Shown here one piece after another: positions 44,793-54,000 of a DNA stretch of 64,000 bases; within the stretch, counting starts at the first letter, position 1; every line of letters begins with the position of its first letter. The stretch is from Rhodococcus sovatensis. GTDB taxonomy: Bacteria > Actinomycetota > Actinomycetes > Mycobacteriales > Mycobacteriaceae. The position numbers were made by a program, and so were the translations under genes. The notes below the pieces were generated by a model. The model ran no database searches. It was not told where the DNA came from and saw only the letters and a list, made by a program, of their open reading frames with translations. The stretch spans positions 1,302,001 through 1,366,000 of the forward strand of contig NZ_CP147846.1 in the NCBI RefSeq assembly GCF_037327425.1. Reading direction: 5' to 3'.

Positions 44793-46013
44793 GTGATTTT
44801 CGTAGGAGACGACTGGGCCGAAGACCACCACGACATCCACGTGATGAACGCCGACGGAAAACGTTTGGCGTCCCGCCGATTACCCGAAGGTCTGGCAGGC
44901 ATCAGCGGGTTTCACGACGTGGTGGCCTCCCATGCCCGCGAACCTGCCGACGTCGTCGTCGGCATCGAAACCGACCGAGGCATGTGGGTATCGGCTCTGC
45001 TCGCAGCTGGATACACCGTCTACGCGATCAACCCGCTCGCCGCCGCACGCTACCGAGACCGCCACCACCTCTCGGGTGCGAAATCCGACGCCGGTGACGC
45101 CAAACTCTTGGCCGACCTGGTGCGCACCGACCGACACAACCACCGCACCATCGCCGGTGACACCGCAGACGCCGCCGCGATCAAGGTGTTGGCCCGCGGG
45201 CACCAGAACCTGATCTGGTCCCGCAACCGACAAATCAATGCACTGCGCTCAGCGCTCCTCGAGTACTACCCCGCCGCACTCGAAGCATTCAACAGTCTCC
45301 ACCACCGCGACGCGGTCGCCGTCCTCTCGCGTGCCGCCTCGCCCGCCGAAGCGGCACACCTGAGTGCAGCGAGCATCCGAGCGATACTGAAAAGGGCAGG
45401 GCGGCAACGCAATATCGAATCACGAGCTGCAGAGATCCAAGCTGCGCTACGCACCGAGCACCTCGCAGCACCGCCGCCCGTTGCGGCTGCATTCGCGGCC
45501 ACCACCCGCTCGGCGGTAGCGCTGATCGCGGAACTGAACCGTCAGATCGGCGACCTCGAAGCCGAACTCGCACGCCATTTTGAAGCACACCCGGACGCCG
45601 ACATCTACCTCTCCCTGCCAGGACTCGGTGTCATCCTCGGCGCCCGGGTGCTCGGTGAATTCGGTGACGACGTCAACCGGTACACCACCGCCAAGTCTCG
45701 CAAAAATTACGCCGGAACGTCACCGCTGACGATCGCGTCCGGCAAAAAACGGGCCGTTCTGTCCAGGCACGTGCGCAACCGGCGGCTCTACGACGCAATC
45801 GACCAATGGGCATTCTGCGCCATAAGCCAAAGCCCGGGAGCTCGCGCGTTCTACGACCAACACCGCACCGCCGGGGACCTCCACCACCAAGCACTCCGCG
45901 CGCTCGCCAACCGACTCGTCGGACTACTGCACGGCTGCCTACGACATCGCACCAAATACGACGAACACATCGCCTGGGCACACCGAACTGAACAACAACC
46001 CACCGCCGCTTGA
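44793..46013 (+). CDS. IS110-family transposase
   Basis: 406 residues. The N-terminal DEDD (RuvC-like) domain begins MIFVGDDWAEDHHDIHV, with later acidic residues in VVVGIETDRG and KSDAGDAKLLADLV. The C-terminal transposase_20 domain contains LSLPGLGVILGARVLGEFGDDVNRY and a conserved Ser region. It looks complete. It lies only 61 bases before pckG, so insertion has replaced the original upstream region of that gene. Confidence 0.92.
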   Translation: MIFVGDDWAEDHHDIHVMNADGKRLASRRLPEGLAGISGFHDVVASHAREPADVVVGIETDRGMWVSALLAAGYTVYAINPLAAARYRDRHHLSGAKSDAGDAKLLADLVRTDRHNHRTIAGDTADAAAIKVLARGHQNLIWSRNRQINALRSALLEYYPAALEAFNSLHHRDAVAVLSRAASPAEAAHLSAASIRAILKRAGRQRNIESRAAEIQAALRTEHLAAPPPVAAAFAATTRSAVALIAELNRQIGDLEAELARHFEAHPDADIYLSLPGLGVILGARVLGEFGDDVNRYTTAKSRKNYAGTSPLTIASGKKRAVLSRHVRNRRLYDAIDQWAFCAISQSPGARAFYDQHRTAGDLHHQALRALANRLVGLLHGCLRHRTKYDEHIAWAHRTEQQPTAA

Positions 46014-46074
46014 CAAATTACGGCCCTGGGATGTCTAACCACTGAGACTGCTTCTCGCGATGTGAGGAAACTAG

Positions 46075-47904
46075 ATGACGAAAGCTATCGCCCTGAACGA
46101 CATCAGCCGTATCGCACCCACAACGCACTTCGAGTTGCTTGCCTGGGTTGCTCAGGTAGTCGAACTGACCGAACCGGACTCCGTGGTGTTCGCTGACGGA
46201 TCCGACGCCGAATGGGAGCGCCTGACCGGCAAGCTGGTCGAGGCAGGCACCTTCACCCGCCTCAACGACGAGAAGAAGCCCAACTCGTTCCTCGGCAACT
46301 CCGACCCGTCGGACGTCGCTCGCGTCGAGTCGCGCACGTACATCTGTTCCAAGGAAGAGATCGACGCCGGACCGACCAACAACTGGATGGACCCGTCGGA
46401 GATGCGCAGTCTCATGACCGATCTCTACCGCGGCTGCATGCGCGGACGCACCATGTACGTCGTCCCGTTCTGCATGGGTCCGCTCGGCGCCGAGGATCCG
46501 AAGCTAGGCGTCGAAATCACCGACTCCGAGTACGTCGTCGTGTCCATGCGCGTGATGACGCGCATGGGTGCCGCTGTGCTCGACAAGCTCGGCGAAGACG
46601 GATTCTTCGTGAAGGCATTGCATTCGCTCGGCGCTCCCCTCGCCGAAGGCCAGGACGACGTGCCGTGGCCGTGCAACGACACCAAATACATCACGCACTA
46701 CCCCGAGGATCGCGAGATCTGGAGCTTCGGCTCGGGCTACGGCGGCAACGCCCTGCTCGGCAAGAAGTGCTACTCGCTGCGTATCGCGTCGGCGATGGCG
46801 CACGACGAGGGCTGGCTCGCCGAGCACATGCTGATCCTCAAGCTGATCTCGCCGGAGGACAAGGCGTACTACATCGCTGCGGCGTTCCCGTCGGCCTGTG
46901 GCAAGACCAACCTGGCGATGATTCAGCCGACCATCCCAGGATGGCGCGCCGAGACCATCGGTGACGACATTGCCTGGATGCGTTTCGGTGAGGACGGGCG
47001 CCTGTATGCCGTCAACCCCGAGTTCGGTTTCTTCGGAGTCGCACCCGGTACCAACTGGGACTCGAACCCCAACGCGATGAAGACCATCGATCAGGGCAAC
47101 TCGGTGTTCACCAACGTCGGTCTGACCGACGACGGTGACGTGTGGTGGGAGGGCCTGGAAGGTACTCCCGATCACCTGATCGACTGGAAGGGCAACGACT
47201 GGACACCCGAGTCGGGTACCGATGCAGCGCATCCGAACTCGCGCTACTGCGTGCCGATGGCTCAGTGCCCGTCGATGGCGGCCGAGTGGGACGACCCGAA
47301 GGGTGTGCCGATTTCGGCGATCCTGTTCGGTGGACGCCGCAAGACGACCGTCCCGCTGGTCACCGAGGCACGCGACTGGCAGCACGGCGTGTTCATGGGC
47401 GCTACCGTCGGTTCCGAGCAGACTGCAGCAGCAGAGGGCACGGTCGGTACCATCCGCCGCGACCCGATGGCGATGCTGCCGTTCCTCGGCTACAACGTCG
47501 GTGACTACTTCCAGCACTGGATCGACCTCGGCAAGAATGCAGACGATTCGAAGCTGCCGAAGGTGTTCTACGTCAACTGGTTCCGTCGCGGCGACGACAA
47601 GCGCTTCCTGTGGCCCGGATTCGGCGAGAACTCCCGCGTCCTGAAGTGGATCGTGGAGCGCATCGAGCACAAGGCTGCAGGCGTCGAAACGCCCATCGGT
47701 GTCGTTCCGACGGCGGATGCACTCGACATCTCCGGACTCGACACCACGGTCGAGGATGTCGCAGAAGCACTCGCGGTGAACGTCGACGAGTGGAAGGCCG
47801 AGATCCCGCTGATCGAGGAGTGGTTCGACTTCGTCGGCGAAAAACTGCCCACCGGTATTCAGGACGAATTCGACACCCTCAAACAGCGCTTCGACATTCA
47901 GTAA
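46075..47904 (+). CDS. pckG: Phosphoenolpyruvate carboxykinase (GTP)
   Basis: 609 residues, the normal size of the GTP-dependent enzyme. It converts oxaloacetate and GTP to phosphoenolpyruvate, CO2 and GDP in gluconeogenesis. Motifs: kinase-1 loop FPSACGKTNLAMIQP, GDDIAWMRFGEDGRLYAVNPEFGFFGVAPGTN, and RRDPMAMLPFLGYNVGDYF. A GAGGA site precedes the ATG. Unusually it lies between an IS110 element and a pair of insertion sequences, inside the apparent tRNA-Asn island, although it is normally a core gene. Confidence 0.96.
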   Translation: MTKAIALNDISRIAPTTHFELLAWVAQVVELTEPDSVVFADGSDAEWERLTGKLVEAGTFTRLNDEKKPNSFLGNSDPSDVARVESRTYICSKEEIDAGPTNNWMDPSEMRSLMTDLYRGCMRGRTMYVVPFCMGPLGAEDPKLGVEITDSEYVVVSMRVMTRMGAAVLDKLGEDGFFVKALHSLGAPLAEGQDDVPWPCNDTKYITHYPEDREIWSFGSGYGGNALLGKKCYSLRIASAMAHDEGWLAEHMLILKLISPEDKAYYIAAAFPSACGKTNLAMIQPTIPGWRAETIGDDIAWMRFGEDGRLYAVNPEFGFFGVAPGTNWDSNPNAMKTIDQGNSVFTNVGLTDDGDVWWEGLEGTPDHLIDWKGNDWTPESGTDAAHPNSRYCVPMAQCPSMAAEWDDPKGVPISAILFGGRRKTTVPLVTEARDWQHGVFMGATVGSEQTAAAEGTVGTIRRDPMAMLPFLGYNVGDYFQHWIDLGKNADDSKLPKVFYVNWFRRGDDKRFLWPGFGENSRVLKWIVERIEHKAAGVETPIGVVPTADALDISGLDTTVEDVAEALAVNVDEWKAEIPLIEEWFDFVGEKLPTGIQDEFDTLKQRFDIQ

Positions 47905-47960
47905 TAGGGTGAGCCACCCAGCGACTGGCCCCACTGAGGCTCGACCCCGACTCTTAGCCT

Positions 47961-49412
47961 CAATACCGTTCAGTTAGAGCCGTAGAATGGTGCAGTGCGG
48001 TGGTGTGATGGGTTGTGGATGGTGTTGGTGGTGGGCTCGTTTGGCTGCCCATTTGAAGATTTTGCGTTTGACAACGCGTGGGTTGGCTCGTAGTCGGCGT
48101 GCGGGATTGACTCGGCGTTGCAGCTTCTCGACAGCGTGGTCCCACAAACGGGTTATCGCTTTATGGTTGTGAGGGGGAAAAAGAGCTGTGCGAGAGCGAT
48201 CTTCGCGTGATCCGGAGAGCTGCAACGAACGAGGTTCGGTCGGGGTCGTGTCCCCCTGCTCGCGCGGCGTCGACCATCAATGTTCGGATGGCGTAATGGC
48301 AGCACAAGTGTCCCCAGATCTCTTGGAGTACCAATGGCGGGGATTTCGACCGTAGGACTGCTCGTGCTCCGCGTTGATGGGTTTTCAGTTCGTCGAAGGT
48401 GTTCTCGATTTCCCAGCGTTGGGCGTAGGCGAGAGCCAGTTCTTCCGCCGGCGCCACGGTGTGGTCGAGGATCGTGGTCAGCAGCCGGTACTGCTCAGGG
48501 TTGCCTCGTCCGTCGTCGAGGGAGTAGTCGATCACCCGGACGGTCAGCGGTGTTCGATGCTGACGTCGGGCGCCGGAGGTGGGGATGATCGTTGCCAGCC
48601 AGGATCCGTCGTCGAGGGTCTCGACATGCTTCGGCGACAGTGTTGATTTGACGCGCCACAGCAGGTCCGCTCCGGACGCTGCGGCTCGGGTCCACATCTC
48701 GAAGCCATAGAAGCCGCGGTCGGCGAGCAGCAGCATGCCGGGCTCGAGTCGGTCGACGAGTTCACCTGCCAACTCTCGTTCCGAGGTCGTGCACCCGCCG
48801 ACGGCGGCGTCGAAGAGGGCGTGGGTGCCGCATTCGGCGACCGCGACCAACCGTGCCTGCGGGTACGCGGACTGTTCCCCGCGACTGGACGGCGGTCTAC
48901 CGAAATGCTCGACGTTGGCGGGCGTGTCGGCCAGGTCCAGGCAGGTGCCGTCGATGGCCACCATCCGACGCCCTGCAAGCCATGAACCGGGTGTGGCAGC
49001 GTCCGCCACCGGGCGAGCTATCCTCTGGAACAGCGCTTGAACCGGCTCCGAACCCAAGCGTGAACGAGCCTGAAAGATAGCTGATTTCGTTGGTGGCGCC
49101 CAAGATCGAGACCATCCCGAGGACCAGGACAACCCATCGGTGAGTTGCTCGAACACCTCCTCGTAGGACCCATCGGCATTCAGCGCCATACCGATCGCGA
49201 AATACGTTGTCACCCGCGCAGTCAAAGTCCGACTGCGCTGCTCTGTCCGGCCGCATTCCGCAATCACCGCATCCACCACATCCGGTGGGAACACCCTGGT
49301 CAACAACCCCACCGACACCAGATCCGACAACCGACGATCCGAGGCCGGTTTCACCCATCCGCTACGAGGCACACCCCATCATAACCGATGAAGCACTAAC
49401 TGAACGGTATTG
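47961..49412 (-). mobile_element. IS4-family insertion sequence
   Basis: 1452 bp. Terminal inverted repeats begin CAATACCGTTCAGTTAG at both ends. A perfect 10-bp direct repeat CTCTTAGCCT flanks the element (47951-47960 and 49413-49422), in the IS4-family range. The right copy of the duplication includes the first three bases of the adjacent IS1380 element. Confidence 0.92.
48161..49372 (-). CDS. IS4-family transposase
   Basis: 403 residues. An N-terminal IS4-type domain (LVSVGLLTRVFPPDVVDAVIAECGRTEQRSR) is followed by a DDE core: MVAIDGTCLDLADT, LLADRGFYGFEMW and the YAQRWEIENTFDELK segment with the catalytic Glu. The frame is open throughout and the element ends are intact, so it may be active. 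Confidence 0.92.
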   Translation of the reverse strand: MPRSGWVKPASDRRLSDLVSVGLLTRVFPPDVVDAVIAECGRTEQRSRTLTARVTTYFAIGMALNADGSYEEVFEQLTDGLSWSSGWSRSWAPPTKSAIFQARSRLGSEPVQALFQRIARPVADAATPGSWLAGRRMVAIDGTCLDLADTPANVEHFGRPPSSRGEQSAYPQARLVAVAECGTHALFDAAVGGCTTSERELAGELVDRLEPGMLLLADRGFYGFEMWTRAAASGADLLWRVKSTLSPKHVETLDDGSWLATIIPTSGARRQHRTPLTVRVIDYSLDDGRGNPEQYRLLTTILDHTVAPAEELALAYAQRWEIENTFDELKTHQRGARAVLRSKSPPLVLQEIWGHLCCHYAIRTLMVDAARAGGHDPDRTSFVAALRITRRSLSHSSFSPSQP

Positions 49413-49419
49413 CTCTTAG

Positions 49420-51109
49420 CCTGAATGCACCGATGCGGTAGGGCCGTTAACCGGGATGTAGACACGAAATGCCCTGCCTTGGTGAAAGAATAGTTCTTGT
49501 CTAGGGAACATTCCGGCCACCACGAAGGGCATCTCGCAGATGCAACTATCTCATACCCGCCCTGTGGCTGCCGCATGCTTCGACGACCCGAATCTCGTAT
49601 CCGCCGCAGGTCTGGTCCCGGTGATGGCGCTCGCGCAGCGATCAGGCCTGCTCACACTGGCCGAGGAGCATCTGACGGTATCGACGGACAAGGGATCAAA
49701 TGCCGGCCGCAAGATCGGATCCCTGGTTGCAGGCATGGTCGCGGGAGCCGACAGTATCGCTGACATGGCGATCCTGCGGCACGGGGCGATGAACACCGTG
49801 TTCGACCGCCCCTACGCACCATCGACATTGGGATCGTTCCTGCGCCAGTTCCGGTTCGGGCATGTTCGCCAACTCGACGCCGTCGCCTCCAGGTTCCTCC
49901 GCTCGCTCGCCGAACACACTTCCGTTCTCGACGGCATCGACACCGGACGGGTAATGGTCGACATCGACGACTCGATCATCGAAGTTCACGGCCACAGCAA
50001 ACAAGGATCCGGCTACGGCTACTCCGGCATCCGAGGACTCAACTCCCTGATCACCACCGTCACCACAGATCGCGCGGCACCGGTGATCACCGCCCAACGC
50101 CTCCGCAAAGGGGCCTGCGGATCCGCCCGCGGAGCGTCGCGAATGATCGCCGACACCCTCACCACCGTCGACCGACTGCGCAGCACCACCAGCGAGACCA
50201 GAACCTCGTCGGTCAAGCCTCTGGTGCGGGCAGATTCCGCCTACTTCGGGCATCCCACGATCGGTGCCGCGCTACGCGGCGGCGCAGACGTCTCGATCAC
50301 TACCGGACTCAATTCGGTGATCAAGACCGCGATCAGCACGATCCCAGACGAGGCGTGGACACCCATCCGGTACACCAACGCCCTCTACGACATCGGCACC
50401 GAACAGTGGATCTCGGTGGCCGAAGTCGCCGAGATACCGTTCACCGCCTTCGTCTCCCAGAAGAAAGCCCACCACATCCCAGGGCGCCTCGTCGTACGCC
50501 GCATCCCCGACCTACGCCCGAAGAGAAACCGAGGCCAAGATGCACTGTTCGACGTGTGGCGCTTTCACGCCTTCTTCACCACCACCGACCCCGCCGAACT
50601 CGACACCGTCACCGCCGACCAGGTCCACCGACGGCACGCGATCATCGAACAAGTACACGCCGACCTGAAAGACTCCGCCCTCGCGCACATGCCGTCGGGG
50701 CACTTCTGCGCCAACGCCGCCTGGTTGGTCTGCGCGGTCATGGCGTTCAATCTCACCCGCGCCGCCGCGACCCTGACCGGTGACACGGCGTTGGCGAAGG
50801 CCACGACCGGCACCATTCGGCGCACCCTGATCACCGTGGCCGCTCGTATCGCATACTCCGCACGCAAACTCACCCTGCATCTGCCCGAACGCTGGCCCTG
50901 GGAAACAAGCTGGATCGCATTGTTCGACAGCATGTTCGGTCGAAACGCCTACATTCTCGCCTAACCGCACGATCCCTACCCACCCGCAACACGAAAAACC
51001 CAGTGGAACAACCCGATACCAGAGATCGGGTGCTCAACCACGCCCACACCCCCGCAGGCGCGCACAACAGATCTCACGAGAAGCGCATCAACCCATCGGT
51101 GCATTCAGG
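49420..51109 (+). mobile_element. IS1380-family insertion sequence
   Basis: 1690 bp. Inverted ends begin CCTGAATGCACCGATG (left 49420-49435, right complement ending 51109). A 5-bp target repeat CTTAG lies on the right at 51110-51114 and on the left at 49415-49419. The left copy is itself part of the later IS4 duplication. Confidence 0.9.
49540..50964 (+). CDS. IS1380-family transposase
   Basis: 474 residues with a DDE core of the IS1380 type: VMVDIDDSIIEVHGHSKQGSGYGYSGIRGL, LVRADSAYFGHPTI, and the late RHAIIEQVHADLKDSALAHMPS. No internal stop or frameshift is visible. It lies next to the IS4 copy. Confidence 0.92.
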   Translation: MQLSHTRPVAAACFDDPNLVSAAGLVPVMALAQRSGLLTLAEEHLTVSTDKGSNAGRKIGSLVAGMVAGADSIADMAILRHGAMNTVFDRPYAPSTLGSFLRQFRFGHVRQLDAVASRFLRSLAEHTSVLDGIDTGRVMVDIDDSIIEVHGHSKQGSGYGYSGIRGLNSLITTVTTDRAAPVITAQRLRKGACGSARGASRMIADTLTTVDRLRSTTSETRTSSVKPLVRADSAYFGHPTIGAALRGGADVSITTGLNSVIKTAISTIPDEAWTPIRYTNALYDIGTEQWISVAEVAEIPFTAFVSQKKAHHIPGRLVVRRIPDLRPKRNRGQDALFDVWRFHAFFTTTDPAELDTVTADQVHRRHAIIEQVHADLKDSALAHMPSGHFCANAAWLVCAVMAFNLTRAAATLTGDTALAKATTGTIRRTLITVAARIAYSARKLTLHLPERWPWETSWIALFDSMFGRNAYILA

Positions 51110-51351
51110 CTTAGCGCTGCGGGCGACGGACGACGTGGACCGCAGCTAATGTTTCCCGGCCGTGGGGCTCCGCAACACCATCTAACATGCGGCTTTCCAA
51201 CCGAACGGCGAAACGGTGTCTGCTCCCGCATTGCGCCGCCGGCAGCGCGTTCCAGTACGGGCACTAGGTCGCCACCACCATGTCGGACTCGACCTCTTGT
51301 CACACGCTTGTCACAAGTGCGGGCGAACCAAGCAGACGTTGATGGACCGTC

Positions 51352-51384
51352 TCGGACGGTTGCTGGTTCGAGTCCAGCCGGGGG
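51352..51384 (+). repeat. Right attachment site (attR), duplicated 3' end of tRNA-Asn
   Basis: Identical over 33 bases to 33909-33941, from TCGGACGG through the T arm TGGTTCGAGTCCA to the acceptor G-run, then one extra G before AGC. The 5' half of the tRNA is missing, so this is not a functional gene. It defines an insert of about 17.4 kb. Confidence 0.8.
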
Positions 51385-51393
51385 GAGCACGGA

Positions 51394-51429
51394 AATTCCC
51401 TGTCCAGCTCGCTGGGCGGGGATTTTTTT
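51394..51429 (+). terminator. Terminator beyond attR (probable original tRNA-Asn terminator)
   Basis: ATTCCC...GGGGAT forms the outer stem around a CCAGC/GCTGG hairpin, followed by a run of seven T. Its position relative to the tRNA repeat suggests that it served tRNA-Asn before the island inserted. Confidence 0.7.
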
Positions 51430-51749
51430 GCTGTCCAAACTCGACGATCGACCCCGAGTTGTGCGCTTCGAAGGTCTCCACGCACCGTATATGCCAAATT
51501 TTGTCATGTGTCTGTTCTGTTGGTGCTCGAGGTACGAAGTCGTACACGGCAACATGGTTCTGGAGTAGGACTGTCGGACGATTGTCTCGTGTCGAGGAGA
51601 GGCGTAGCACCAGCTGTACGTGCACTCGCTGTAAGAACTGGACGCTAGTGAGTCCGGGGCGACCCGGCCGTCTCGCCTCAGACTGCAACTCGAATTGGGT
51701 CGAAGTTCGTGAAAAAGAAAGTCCAGCACGTAGTCTGGCGTGAGGCTGA

Positions 51750-52970
51750 TTGTGGGGTGCTTCGAGGGGAGAAGCCGGTGAGACGGGGCAATGGACGGTG
51801 ACCGCGGATCGGAGCCGATACGGTGAACCTGCTCGCTCAGGAAGGCACCGGAAGGGCGCACTGTCGCGCGTGTCTGCTGCCTTGGCGGATTGGTTCCATC
51901 AGCCGTTCGATTATGACTGGATAGTGTCGTATCGCTCGACCCGACACTATCGCGGTGTCCTTCGCGGGGTGTTCGCCACAGGAACGCTGTCGATGGCGTT
52001 CATATCGCTACTCATGCTGTTCAGCTCGCATGGTCCGACAAGTGCTGCCGGCAGAACCTGGATCATCGTGGTGTTGGCATTACAGGTGATGGTCGCTATT
52101 GGGTGGCTGGTGTTACCCATTCCGAGTCGGCCTCGTGCATTGGCGTCGATCTTTATTGGATTCGCTGTATTCGGCGATGTGGGCCTCACGTCTGTTCTGT
52201 GGTTCTACGACGATTTCGGTAGGTTGCTCGGTGGCATCCTCTTCGCTGTGACAGGGGCTTTTTGCACGTATTTCATGAGTCCACGCTGGCTCGCTGCGCA
52301 TCTACTGTGGTCCAGCGCGGTCATCTGCCTGATCTCGTTCTCGGCATTTCACCATCGCGCCGAAGATGCCGCAACCCTGATTGCTGTCACATCGGCCGTG
52401 CTTATTGCGACGAACGGAGCTCCTCTGTTCGCGCATGTCGCGTGGACGCTGATCGCTCGCGATGCTCGGAGCTCGGCGCTCGATCCGCTCACTGGCATCT
52501 TGAACCGGCGGGGCGCCGACACCGCGCTCTTGGACCTGTGGTCCGGCGCGCAGCAGCGCGGGCTTGCAGTGGCGGTTCTTGTAGTCGACATCGACAAATT
52601 CAAACGCGTCAACGACGAACACGGGCACGCTCGCGGTGATCAAGTCATTGTTCTGACTGCCCACCGTCTGAGCGAATTGATCGGGGACCGTGGTGTTTTG
52701 GCGCGCACTGGTGGCGAGGAGTTCTTGGCGGCGTGCGCCGGGCCCCGGGAGACCTTGCACGCTTTGATCAAGAACGTCGAGATCGGATTGTACGAACGAT
52801 CCGATCCAGTACCTGTCACAGTCAGTGTGGGTGCCGCTGTCTTGCCTCCAGAGTCGACATTGTGGAGTGTCGGCAGTTCAATCTTGTTGCGCATGAGCAG
52901 GATCGCCGACTCGCAGATGTATCGGGCGAAGGAGACCGGCGGCAACCGAGTTTGTCTCGCACTCCTGTGA
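51750..52970 (+). CDS. Membrane diguanylate cyclase (GGDEF)
   Basis: Up to 406 residues. Six hydrophobic segments cover residues ~70-235. They are followed by a GGDEF domain: LDPLTGILNRRGAD, VVDIDKFKRVNDEHGHARGDQ and the active-site RTGGEEFLA near residue 320. It should make cyclic di-GMP from GTP. No EAL domain and no clear inhibitory RxxD site was noted. The start is uncertain: GTG 51750 or GTG 51798. Confidence 0.87.
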   Translation: MWGASRGEAGETGQWTVTADRSRYGEPARSGRHRKGALSRVSAALADWFHQPFDYDWIVSYRSTRHYRGVLRGVFATGTLSMAFISLLMLFSSHGPTSAAGRTWIIVVLALQVMVAIGWLVLPIPSRPRALASIFIGFAVFGDVGLTSVLWFYDDFGRLLGGILFAVTGAFCTYFMSPRWLAAHLLWSSAVICLISFSAFHHRAEDAATLIAVTSAVLIATNGAPLFAHVAWTLIARDARSSALDPLTGILNRRGADTALLDLWSGAQQRGLAVAVLVVDIDKFKRVNDEHGHARGDQVIVLTAHRLSELIGDRGVLARTGGEEFLAACAGPRETLHALIKNVEIGLYERSDPVPVTVSVGAAVLPPESTLWSVGSSILLRMSRIADSQMYRAKETGGNRVCLALL

Positions 52971-53161
52971 TCGGCATTGCGCTCTCATCGCTTCAACGTC
53001 AACGATCAGACGTCGCACACGAAGTAGAGGCGCTGGTCGAAGCACATCCTCTTCACGCAGAACTGATCTCCATGCCCGGAGTGTGAATCAGGACCGAAGC
53101 ACGCATTATCACCGAACCTCCGGCTGAGGCGGAGCGGACGTCTCGCCAGGCGTGTAGGTCT

Positions 53162-53677
53162 CTACAGATAGGTTCCTTGCAGGGCGTGCGTGCACGCTTC
53201 CAATGCGACTGCTGGTCGCGCGCGAACAGCTGCGTCGGGGGCGTGTTGTGCTGTGGAGTGCAGGGCGGCAATGCTGGCTGTAACCGCGCGCGCCACGCTG
53301 GGGTGAGATCGAACGTCGATGTCTGCGTCGGTCAATTGCGTTGTGAGTTCCTCGCTGCAGGCCACCGTGATCGGTGCTCGTGAGTCGAGTAGTCGGTTCG
53401 ATGCGTCGTCGAGTGCTCTCAGGATGGATACGTCGATATCGATGGCATCGACGACGTCGAGTACGAGCGGGCGGCCGGAGTGGAGTGCCTCATCGAGAAA
53501 TTCGGTCAGTGCAGACACCGCCGTCGAGTCGAGCACCCCTTCTGCTCTGATCACGATCGGGCCGCCGACGGGCTCGTCGACGGTGATGGAGCAGTCGGCG
53601 TCGACTAGCGACGCGGGGCTGTAGAACGACGACCTGATTGACTCGGCGTCACTGCGGACGTGGGAGAGATACACCAT
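53162..53677 (-). CDS. STAS-domain protein (anti-sigma factor antagonist-like)
   Basis: 171 residues. The central STAS-like part (GPIVIRAEGVLDSTAVSALTEFLDEAL...LVLDVVDAIDIDVSILRALDDAS) has the strand-helix order of anti-sigma factor antagonists. The usual phosphorylatable serine of D-S-S-G motifs is not clear: the sequence is AIDIDVSIL, with Ser in a nearby place. The C-terminal tail is Ala-rich. No anti-sigma factor gene adjoins it. Confidence 0.65.
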   Translation of the reverse strand: MVYLSHVRSDAESIRSSFYSPASLVDADCSITVDEPVGGPIVIRAEGVLDSTAVSALTEFLDEALHSGRPLVLDVVDAIDIDVSILRALDDASNRLLDSRAPITVACSEELTTQLTDADIDVRSHPSVARAVTASIAALHSTAQHAPDAAVRARPAVALEACTHALQGTYL

Positions 53678-54000
53678 GGACCCTTACCTCTTCGGAGCAG
53701 AAGGTGGGCTGCGCGGCGGCTCGACAGCAGGCAACACGCGCCATCCGGACGCCGTAGCGCACGTATTTCGGCGGTGCAGATCACACAATACCCTTCAGGT
53801 CGGCGCCGCGAGATGGATTTGCTGACTACGTGCGGCTGCACCCTTCGACTCCGCGCTTGGTCGGTGCAAGCGAGTCGTGGTGTGCACCGAAGCGAGCTCC
53901 TACACGGGTTTCGACGGCACTTCGGCGTGGAAGTCTTCGGTGAGCGTGCAGCTTGGCGCTCAGGCAACGGGCGCCGAACAGGTTCCGAACGGAGATCACC
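53678..54000. other. Intergenic stretch before the pncC gene
   Basis: 323 bases with no convincing gene on either strand. It separates the divergent STAS gene from pncC and must hold both promoters. No clear sigma-70 or alternative sigma motif was recognised. Confidence 0.5.

Larger units (their letters stand above)
51110..51749. other. Island end and junction sequence without a recognised gene
   Basis: 640 bases holding the right attachment site, a probable terminator and no convincing coding region. The frames that cross the tRNA-like repeat give spurious proteins containing the tRNA-derived DSNQQPSE string. No integrase remnant was recognised. Confidence 0.6.

Noticed and set aside
46504..47934. 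476-residue minus-strand ORF opposite pckG
   Set aside because: Shadow of pckG, whose plus-strand frame contains all PEPCK motifs.
47916..47935. Short GGGTG/CACCC hairpin after pckG as terminator
   Set aside because: The stem is only five bases and no T-run follows, so it was not listed as a terminator.
51311..51688. Remnant integrase next to attR
   Set aside because: None of the frames has the R-H-R-Y pattern or other integrase segments; no support for an integrase.
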